From NCBI GenBank assembly GCA_002007465.1, contig LNAC01000351.1:499239-563238 (forward strand): DNA of 64,000 bases, in the 5' to 3' direction. Every line of letters starts with the position of its first letter. Within the stretch, counting starts at the first letter, position 1. Source of the DNA: Ailurus styani. Its lineage: Eukaryota > Chordata > Mammalia > Carnivora > Ailuridae. Shown here in pieces: positions 56,525 through 64,000 of this stretch. A program made the position numbers and the translations under genes. The notes under the pieces were generated by a model, which saw nothing but the letters and a program-made list of their open reading frames with translations, ran no database searches and was not told the DNA's origin.

Positions 56525-57110
56525 TGTTTTCCTTTAATCTTCACCACTTGATAGTCATGCCCTAGTATCATCCCATCCTCTTGAATGTGGGCTGAACCAA
56601 GTGACTCACTGATAGTGAACAGAATTCAGGAAAAGTGATGTGATGTCACTTCCCAGATTAGGTTACAAAGAGCATGAGTTCTGTTTTACTGGCTTTCTCT
56701 AGTTCTCTTGAGAGTGTGCTCTGAGGGAATCCATCTGCTCTATTATTAGCTGCCCCATGGTGAGGATCACATGGCAAGAAATGAGGAAGACCTCCCACTA
56801 ACAGCCTGAGAGAAACAGAGGCTCTCAATACAACAGACAAGGAGGAATTAAATCCTGCCAACAACCACATGAGTGAGCTAGGAAACAGATTGATTTTAAT
56901 ACAGCACATACAACCTGGTCTCATGAGGTATGTGTGTGTATATCCTTGCCACCAACAATTTGAATATTTAAAATATATTCAAAATATTTAAAAGTTTTCT
57001 GGTCATTTATTTTTGCCCACAGTGTATAAACTATTAGAGATAGACAGTTAAATTATTGTTTTAAACTCATTTAATGTAATTTCTATCTGTGCGATTATAC
57101 CACTAGCTCA
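56525..57110 (+). mobile_element. MLT1-type LTR (ERVL-MaLR), solo, diverged
   Basis: 'tcttgaatgtgggctgaacc', 'aggcaaga'-type blocks ('cacatggcaagaaatgagga'), 'acaaccacatgagtgagcta' and 'ttattgttttaaactcattt' follow the MLT1 order ending in the family's 'ttgttttaagccactaagttt' region. No internal retroviral sequence adjoins it, and the edges are not sharp. Confidence 0.6.
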
Positions 57111-57443
57111 ATACCAAAATACAAAATTAGGTTCATTATTTTATCTTGCTTTTCATTAGTATAAATTTTGTTTTGTTTTATAATTATGAATATATTTACA
57201 TAGTTCTAAGGTTAAATCCACAAGCAAGGAATATTCAGAAAATTTCTATTTTCCAACCCCATTCCCTCCATCATATTATCAAACTTCTCATTTATAACAT
57301 TTTATTTTTTTGAGAAAATATAATCAAATATGTTTATATATTTATAGCCTCTCTTAGGGATGTAGGTAAATGGTAGAAAAGTATCTAAGTTATATAAATC
57401 GTTTTCCCCCTTGCTTTTGCTCATTTGCCAGTATTATCTGTTT

Positions 57444-57656
57444 CAGGATTTCTCAGTCTCAAAACTATTGAAATTTTGGCTGGATAATTCTTTGTTGTGA
57501 GGGGCTATCCTGTATTATAGGATAGTTAGCAGTTTCTTCCCTCTCTACCCAATAGATTCCAGTAGCACCTCTCTGCACAGTTGTGACAATCCAACATGTC
57601 TTTAAACATTGCCCGAGATCCCTGGGGAACACTATTAATCCTTTTGAGAACCACTG
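57444..57656 (-). mobile_element. MER5A, non-autonomous hAT-Charlie transposon
   Basis: It begins 'caggatttctcagtctcaaa', contains 'ggataattctttgttgtgag', 'tagattccagtagcacctct' and 'ttaaacattgcccgagatcc', and ends 'ttttgagaaccactg'. Both termini are present. Confidence 0.9.
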
Positions 57657-57669
57657 TCTTAGCGATAAA

Positions 57670-58600
57670 TATAATGTTTCTTTTTTTTTAGAGCTGCACA
57701 ATATTCATTTGTGTGCATATACCATAGATTTTTTGTCCAGTCCCTTATTGATAGACGTTTTAGTCTTTTCCAGAATTTTGCTATTACATCTTGTGCTTTT
57801 ATCTTTTTTATATTTTTGCTCATGTATCATTGGAATAGATTCCCAATAGTAGGATTGCTACATCAAAGCATAAATGCATATGTAATCTTGCAATTTAATG
57901 ACAGATTATTCCATCACCCCTTAGGGTTCCAACTATTTTTCTTTCCTACCGTCAATATGTAAAAATATTTCCTCTGGCTTCACATACAGTTTGTTGTTGA
58001 AGGATAGGATTTAATGCCAATTTGATAGGGAGAATGGGCATCTTAGTGTCATTTAACTTGTGTTTCTCTTATTATAAGCAGCAAGGCTCAAAAACTTTTC
58101 AGACATTTATGCTCATTGTCATTTTTTTCTGTAAACTATCTGTTCACCTCTGTTGCCCATTTATTATCAGTTGTCTTATTCTCTTTTTCTTTTAGATATT
58201 TAAATATTAGGTATATTAACCATTCTAATATAAGTGGAAAATGTTTTTCCAGTTACCATTTGTGTTTTTACTTGTTTATGTTGCAAAAATTTTTAATTCT
58301 TCTTTTTTAAAAAATCAATATTTTTTCTGTGTTGCATCTGGATTTTGAGTAATAGTTAGAAATTTTCTCAACACCCCAAATAGACAGGAATTCAATAATG
58401 GTTTTCCCTAGTAATTGTAAAGTTTCTGAATAATTTTGCATTTATTCCGTTGTACCTCATAAAAGGAACGGTTTCAATTTTATCTTTTTCAGTGTACCTA
58501 CCCAGTTATCCTAACACTGCTAATTTTAAAACCTCATCTTTTCCTTACTGATTTGAGATGATACATTGGTAATACATTTCCAAATGTATTAGGTCTATTT
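57670..58600 (-). repeat. Old L1M, antisense (left piece of a split copy)
   Basis: 'gagctgcacaatattcattt', 'ttcccaatagtaggattgct', 'gttgcccatttattatcagt', 'ggattttgagtaatagttag' and 'cacctacccagttatcctaac'-type sequence (near 58496) follow the antisense of L1 ORF2 C-terminus. The copy is split by another L1 at 58618. Confidence 0.65.
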
Positions 58601-59188
58601 GGATTTTTTATTCTTTATTAAAGTATAACTTACATGTCTTGAAATTTACTTATTTAAAAGGTAAAATTAAATTAGTAAATTTACAAAGTTCGCATCCATT
58701 GCCAAATAGAATTACTCTGAAAAGATCTGTTCCCTTTGCCATCCCTGTCTATTCCTATAGCCAGGCCCAGGGACCCACCAATCAACTTTCTCTCTTTATG
58801 GATTCGCTAATTCTGGAAATTTTATATAGGTAGTGCATATTATATTTGGTATTTTGTGTCTGGCTTCTTTTACAAAGCATACTATTTTTCAGTTTCATTC
58901 ATTTTGTGGTATGTTTCATTCCCTTTTATTGTCAAATAGTATTCCATTGTGTGGATATACTACATTTTGTAATATTTATCAGTTTATGGGCATTTTGATT
59001 GTTTCCACTTTTTGGCTACTATGAATAATGCTCCTATGAACATTCACTCACATGTATTGCTGTGTACAGTACATATTTTATTCCTCTTGGGTATACACGT
59101 AGGAGTGGGATTGCTGAATCATATGGTAAATTTATGTTTAACTTTCAAAGACACTTCCAAACCATTTCCCTGGATTTTCTATTGTTTA
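58601..59188 (-). mobile_element. L1M 3' end nested in an older L1, 17-bp target-site duplication
   Basis: The insertion is about 58618-59171. Flanks 58601-58617 ('ggattttttattcttta') and 59172-59188 ('ggattttctattgttta') match at 15 of 17. The interior is an antisense L1 3' end: 'taaagtataacttacatgtc', 'agtattccattgtgtggata', 'ttggctactatgaataatgc', 'aggagtgggattgctgaatc'. The host L1 resumes in register after it. Confidence 0.7.
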
Positions 59189-60140
59189 ACTTTGGTCTGT
59201 CTATGTTTCTAAACCACACTAATGTGATTATAGAAAATATATCTTTTAATGCCTGAAAGTCTAGACCCACCTTTCAGTGAGATATTCCCTGGTTATTCTT
59301 GCTCACTTGTTTTAATTTCAGTTTTGAAAAATTATAATTTAATTGAAATCACTTTATATATATGAAGTGAGAAGGGCATTCATTATTATATTAACTTTTT
59401 ATAATCAAGAATGAGGTACACCTTTCTATTTGTACCGGGTCTTGACCTAAGCCTGTTCCAAGTCTGGTTTTGTGTCTCTCAGAAGTATATGTTTTAGGAT
59501 TTTTTTTTTTTAGTCTTCTCAACTTATGTGTTGTGACGTATTCTAAATTTGTAGCTTTCTACTCTGTTACACCTTATAACAATTTGTTTTTATTATGAAG
59601 GCTATTGATTTTGGTTTTGATTTTATAATTTTCTACTTTGTTCAATTACCTTGTGGCTTATTGTATATTTCCCATTGACTCTTGGGTTTTCTAGATCTGT
59701 AATAGTGTTATCGGAAAAAAAGTTTTATATCTTTCTTTCAATTCTTATGCCTCTATTTGTTTTCTCTTTTCTAATCGGATTGGGTAATACCTTCAATAAA
59801 ATCTAAGTAATAGTATAGATAATGGATATCTTTGTTTTATTTGCAGCACTATCAAGAAAGCCTCTATTATGCCCATTGAGAAATTGTAGTTTTTGGCATA
59901 AGGTATCCACCAGTTTTTATCTATGAAGAAAATCCTGCTACAGACCTGGTTGGACTTTGGTTTTTGTTTGGTTTGGGTTGGTGCTGTGTATCAGTTTTAT
60001 TTCTTCTTTGGTAAATGGTCTTTTTAGACTTCTGTTTATTGGGGACATTTTTTAAGTTGCATTTTTCTAAAAAATTATACATTTCATCTAGGATTTCAAA
60101 GTAATATCTTTTTTAAAAAAATATCTGATTCAATAGTTAC
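59189..60140 (-). repeat. Old L1M, antisense (right piece of the split copy)
   Basis: 'cctggttattcttgctcact' and 'gaaattataat'-like runs, then 'atttcatctaggatttcaaa', continue the ORF2 antisense of the L1 begun at 57670. The order matches L1 ORF2 but identity is low and the right boundary is uncertain. Confidence 0.45.
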
Positions 60141-60450
60141 TTTGCCCTTGTCAATTTTATGTTTTTAAACATTCTCTATTTGAGTATTCTTCCCCCAAAC
60201 CACAGCTCACTGTCTTTTTTTTTCCCCTTACTAGGCCAACAAGTGACAAATAATATTTTTATTATTATTTTCAAAGAAACATTTTTATTAGTTTTACTGT
60301 ATTTTATTTTGCTACTTCAATTTATTTACAAATAAAACCACTGAACATACAAAATACTGAAGTATTAATAGTGATCCTATAAGAGCTGAAACCAGCAGAA
60401 TCACTAGATCTGGGGTTCAAGTCAAAGGTGTCTCAAACTTTGGCTGTATT
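60141..60450. other. unassigned non-coding sequence
   Basis: Nothing recognised. It may include more of the old L1. Confidence 0.4.
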
Positions 60451-60679
60451 AAGAGTAGATTTTTTTTTTTTAAAGATTTTATTTATTTATTTGACACAGA
60501 GAGAGAGATCACAAGTAGGCAGAGAGGCAGGCAGAGAGACAAGGAGAGGAGGAAGCAGGCTCCCTGCTGAGCAGAGAGCCCGATGCGGGCCTCGATCCCA
60601 GGACCCTGGGATCATGACCTGAGCCGAAAGCAGAGGCTTTAACCCACTGAACCACCCAGGCGCCCAAGAGTAGATTTTT
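60451..60679 (-). mobile_element. CAN SINE (young), 14-bp target-site duplication
   Basis: The SINE is about 60465-60665, antisense, flanked by 'aagagtagattttt' at 60451-60464 and 60666-60679. Full length, with CpG-containing 'gatgcgggcctcgatccc' and the musteloid 'cacaagtaggcagag' block. Confidence 0.95.
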
Positions 60680-61362
60680 GATAGAAAACAGAATGGGGCT
60701 TTCTCACATGAATTGCTTAGAACACAAATTAATTGGCTCTCAGGTTCTCATCCTACTTAAATACGAATGTTAGAGAATGCATGCAAAGGTGAAGTTCTTA
60801 GATGCCTGATGTACCTGATTAGTTATTATTCAATTATATGGAAAGGATATGTTCTTTAAAAAGAAAAGAGAAACCCAGGAGGTCATGTGTCATTTTCTGT
60901 GCATTTTCATTAAATGAAAGTGACAGAACAATGGCATATTTTAGAAATCTTTAAATGCTGAGCATATCTCTGGACAACTCCTAGCACTACTTTCAAGTCC
61001 ATGGTAAAAATTCCAACTCTTGACTCTAGGTATTGACAGTGAGCAAAAGCAAACTTGTGATGAACAACTTTATTCAAGACTGCATACTTTAAAAGGGATC
61101 AACTGTGTCTACAGCCAAAAAGAGAAAGTTTCTGAGAAATGCCAGAAACTCAAACTTGAGAAGGAACTCACAGATGAAGGTACTTATGTAGCCACCAAAT
61201 ACCCCTCATGTCACCATATTTTCTCCCTTGATGGTCCCTTTAATTTGAAGGTGTCTTTGTTGATGCCTAATGCAAACTCAAAAATTGCTGATTTGGGCTC
61301 TGCTGTAAAAGTCCTGTGTGCTGTAGTCTTATAACTATGATAATACCTTTATTCTATTTTAC
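60680..61362. other. unassigned sequence with a 105-codon open frame
   Basis: The + frame 61020-61334 (start ATG at 61020) encodes a Lys/Glu-rich N-terminal half (KEKVSEKCQKLKLEKELTDE) and a hydrophobic end. I do not recognise it, see no homologous domain, and find no poly(A) or clear splice context. It could be chance, a decayed retrocopy or part of a non-coding transcript. Confidence 0.35.
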
Positions 61363-61540
61363 CTGGTTTCTCAACCTGGGTACTATAGACATTTTGGTCC
61401 AGATAATTACTTGCTGTGTGTCTTTGCATTGAATGATGTTTATCAGCATCCCTAGTCTGTATCCACTAGATGCCAGTAACACCGCCCCCTTAGGTGTAAC
61501 AACCAAAAATGTTTCCAGACATTGCCAAATGCCCTTTTGG
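61363..61540 (-). mobile_element. MER5A, partial
   Basis: 'ggtttctcaacctgggtact', 'tatcagcatccctagtctgt', 'atgccagtaacaccgccccc' and 'gtttccagacattgccaaat' are antisense MER5A. The right terminus with the inverted repeat is missing. Confidence 0.85.
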
Positions 61541-61989
61541 AACTGTTGCATTATATATTTATTGACCATATTCCTTTGATGATTGATAATTATTCCTTTC
61601 CCTTATGTTCCTGGAAGTGTATGAGAGGGAGGAGCCTGGACAGGTGTGCTTCATCCTTGTTTGTCTTTTTTGAAATTCCATTTTTTTAAAAATCTTATAT
61701 GCTTGTTATTTTTAAGACCATCAGAATTTGTTCTGTAAGTCCCTTAGTAGGCGCTGGAGGAAAATGGCACTTTATAAATTAGTAATAAACCTCAAATAAA
61801 ATATAACGTGTCAAAATACAGTACTTTCTGTTGGCTGGGCATTAATTCTTCATAACAATTCATCCCTTAACCAGGCACATGAACTCCAGGATTAATTTTT
61901 GGCTCAGATATTTATAACCACAGCATAGAGAGTATTGCAAAACAAATAGACAAGTCCATAGATAGGGCAGTGAAGAAGAATTTATCCTG
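61541..61989. other. unassigned non-coding sequence
   Basis: Nothing recognised. Confidence 0.5.
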
Positions 61990-62590
61990 CAAAGCAACAA
62001 ATATTTATTGTGTGTACTATATTCGAGGTATTATGCTAAGTACTCAGGATATATCAGTGAAAAAAAAGTAGAATAAAAACAGAAAACATGTCATGTCCTC
62101 ATAGAACTTTAGTAGGAAAAGATAAAAATTAAACATGATAAATAAGTGAACATAAAGAGACAGGGATCCTACAGACCACTTTAGGAGTTTGTTGAGCACA
62201 GTAATTAAATGGCATGGTATATTGGAAGCTGGTAAATGGTATGAAGATAAACAAAGCAGGGTAGGAGACAAGGAGTACATATATGAGGATGTGTCTAAAT
62301 TGAACTGGGATGGATAATGAAAAACTGTCTAACAATCTGTGTGCAAAGTCATGGATATGACTTAGAGAAGAACATTTAACCTGGGAAACAGTAAGTTCAA
62401 AGACCTGTGCCAGGCGCATAACTGCCATGGTGTAAGAGTTATGTGGCTGGGACAGAATGGATGAAAAGATAAAGTCAAAGAGATGTTGAGGGGGCCGCTG
62501 GCTTGTACAGGGCTAATAGGCATGGGGGAGACTTTGTACTTTTCTCCACACACTATTGAGAATCATTGGAAGTGTATAAGCAAATCATTC
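61990..62590 (-). repeat. L2 LINE relic, antisense
   Basis: 'aaagcaacaaatatttattg', 'ggtattatgctaagtactca', 'tgtcctcatagaactttagt', 'caaagacctgtgccaggcgc' and 'gaatcattggaagtgtataa' follow antisense L2 from its 3' terminus inward. Confidence 0.65.
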
Positions 62591-63259
62591 TTAGTAATGA
62601 TAACAAAGTTTTACTTCAACTACCATTTTTCAAAATAAGCGAAGAGAATATACTACAGTGGTCAGAAAGGAATTTTTCAAGGGATGGAGCATGATCTAAA
62701 ATTTTTCTAACCTGATCTCAAATTTCTTTGTGACTTTGCTATCTAAACAAGTTTATTTTTTGCTTAATGTTGTACAAAATCATCAAAAGATGAAAATCAA
62801 CAAAAACGTATCAATAAACCAGATCAAGTTGCATATTGTTATTACTTTTTAATCAAGACTGTTAATCCAAAAATGCTGTTGTCTCTACCTCACAGAGTCA
62901 GTTTGGAGAACTCAACAAGCCCACATTTTTGTGTTTTAAGAAAAATACCAACATTCAGTTAGAACCTAAACTAAGAACTCTTTGGCACAGAAATGGCTGT
63001 TTGGGTTGCAGTGTACCTCTACTTAGTGCCTTAGGGCTTCCCTGCTACAAGTGAATATTTTTTTCCCTTCAGATATTATCCAGTGCCATTAAACTAATTT
63101 GTAAGAACTAGTCATCTGGTTAATGAGATTGTCTTCTCCATTTTCTCCTTTCCCTTCTTCTGGAACTCCTGTAATTCAAGTCGAATGAGTAGTACATATC
63201 CCTTGTTTCTTAAGTTATTATTCTTACTTTTTATTTTTTAAAAAATTCTGCTTTGTGTT
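62591..63259. other. unassigned non-coding sequence
   Basis: Nothing recognised. Confidence 0.5.
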
Positions 63260-63645
63260 TGTCTTAGGTTAAGCTTCCCATAATAAGAAACCATAGGCTG
63301 GCTGGTTTAAACAACAGCAATTTATGTTGTTACAGTTCTGGAGGCTAGATGTCCAAAGTTAGGGTGCCAGCATGGTTGAGTTCCATCAGAGGTTGATTTC
63401 TGGTGAGAGATTTCTTCCTGGCTTGCAGATGGCCAACTTCTAGGTCCTTATATAGTGGAGAGAGACAAAGAGCTCTCTGTCTTACTCTTCTTGTAAGGCC
63501 ACCAATCCAATTGGATTAGGACTCTACTCTCATGAACTTATTTAACCTTAATTATTTCCTAAAATCCCTTTCTCTGAATATAGTTACATTGAGGATTAGG
63601 GTATCAACATATGAATTTGGGAGTAACACAATTCAGTCCATAACA
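63260..63645 (-). mobile_element. MaLR-type LTR (MST/MLT1 group), solo
   Basis: The + strand runs from 'tgtcttaggttaagc' through 'ttacagttctggaggctaga', 'gcttgcagatggccaacttc' and 'tccaattggattaggactct' to 'acacaattcagtccataaca', the reverse complement of a MaLR LTR with TG...CA ends. No internal sequence on either side; the 5-bp target-site duplication is no longer visible. Confidence 0.8.
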
Positions 63646-64000
63646 GGGCTGTTAAATAATTATTGGTATCCTAGAGGATTAATTTTATTTCAGTATTTAT
63701 TTGCTCTGTTATCATTCTCTTTGTTTTTTTTAAGTGCATATTATATACATATGTGTGTGTGTGTGTAAAATACCTGATTACATGTGTATATATATCAGAT
63801 CATGCAATAGTTTCTTGATTTCTGTTGAGCTTGAGATATTATATATTTTTTTCCTTTGGCTCTAAACTTCTCTTATTCTCTTATTAAATCTTCAGAGAGA
63901 ATCACCTTTGGCAATTTGTTGGTTTGAGTCTCTTCTTCAAATAACTGAGTTCCTTAAACAAAGAGTGAATTCCCTTTGTCTACTTATACTATTCCAGTTA
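63646..64000. other. unassigned sequence with a short TG repeat
   Basis: AT-rich to the window end, with a small TG run at about 63751-63767. No gene recognised. Confidence 0.5.

Noticed and set aside
1..64000. CRISPR arrays, operons or other prokaryotic systems
   Set aside because: All direct repeats seen are target-site duplications, microsatellites or the single large duplication; the sequence is plainly mammalian.

Overview
This window is nuclear DNA from a carnivoran mammal, most likely a mustelid or close musteloid. The evidence is about twenty copies of the tRNA-Lys-derived CAN SINE. Many carry the head 'ggctcagtgggttaaagcc' and the tail block 'gcctacttgtgatct...caaataaataaataaaatc', which I associate with ferret, mink and otter rather than dog. 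There is no sign of prokaryotic gene organisation. I found no protein-coding exon, RNA gene or promoter that I can support. The window reads as AT-rich intergenic or deep-intronic sequence, and every long open frame falls in a repeat, a simple-sequence tract or unrecognised sequence.

Layout. 0-5 kb: an old L2 LINE split by a DNA transposon, then a GC-rich block at about 4.07-4.87 kb. 5-15 kb: mostly unique AT-rich DNA with five CAN SINEs, one pair nested, plus L2 and hAT-like fragments. 15-24 kb: a long antisense L2 relic, an inverted SINE pair, an L1 3' end, a sense L2 holding a perfect 217-bp duplication next to the only N in the window, and a long CTTTT tract. 24-34 kb: an L1M 3' end, MIRs, two SINEs, a MER5A and long unassigned stretches. 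34-39.7 kb: a 330-bp polypurine tract, MIR and L2 fragments and four SINEs. 39.7-42.4 kb: the longest stretch in which I recognise no repeat. 42.4-51.4 kb: a 28-bp head-only SINE, MER5A, MIR, a pre-miRNA-like hairpin at 44.3 kb, an L1 3' end, L2 relics, an apparent CR1/L3 relic and SINEs. 51.4-64 kb: L1M fragments, a 1.28-kb carnivore L1 with clean target-site duplications, an L1 nested in an older L1, an MLT1-type LTR, three MER5A copies, an L2 relic and a second MaLR-type LTR.

No genes act together here. What the window offers is a layered record of insertions: old L2, MIR, MER5A and CR1; then L1M and MaLR LTRs; then older and younger CAN SINEs with readable duplications. It also holds one probable assembly artefact and a few unexplained structures. 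Repeat names come from recognising consensus motifs by eye. Edges without a stated target-site duplication are approximate.
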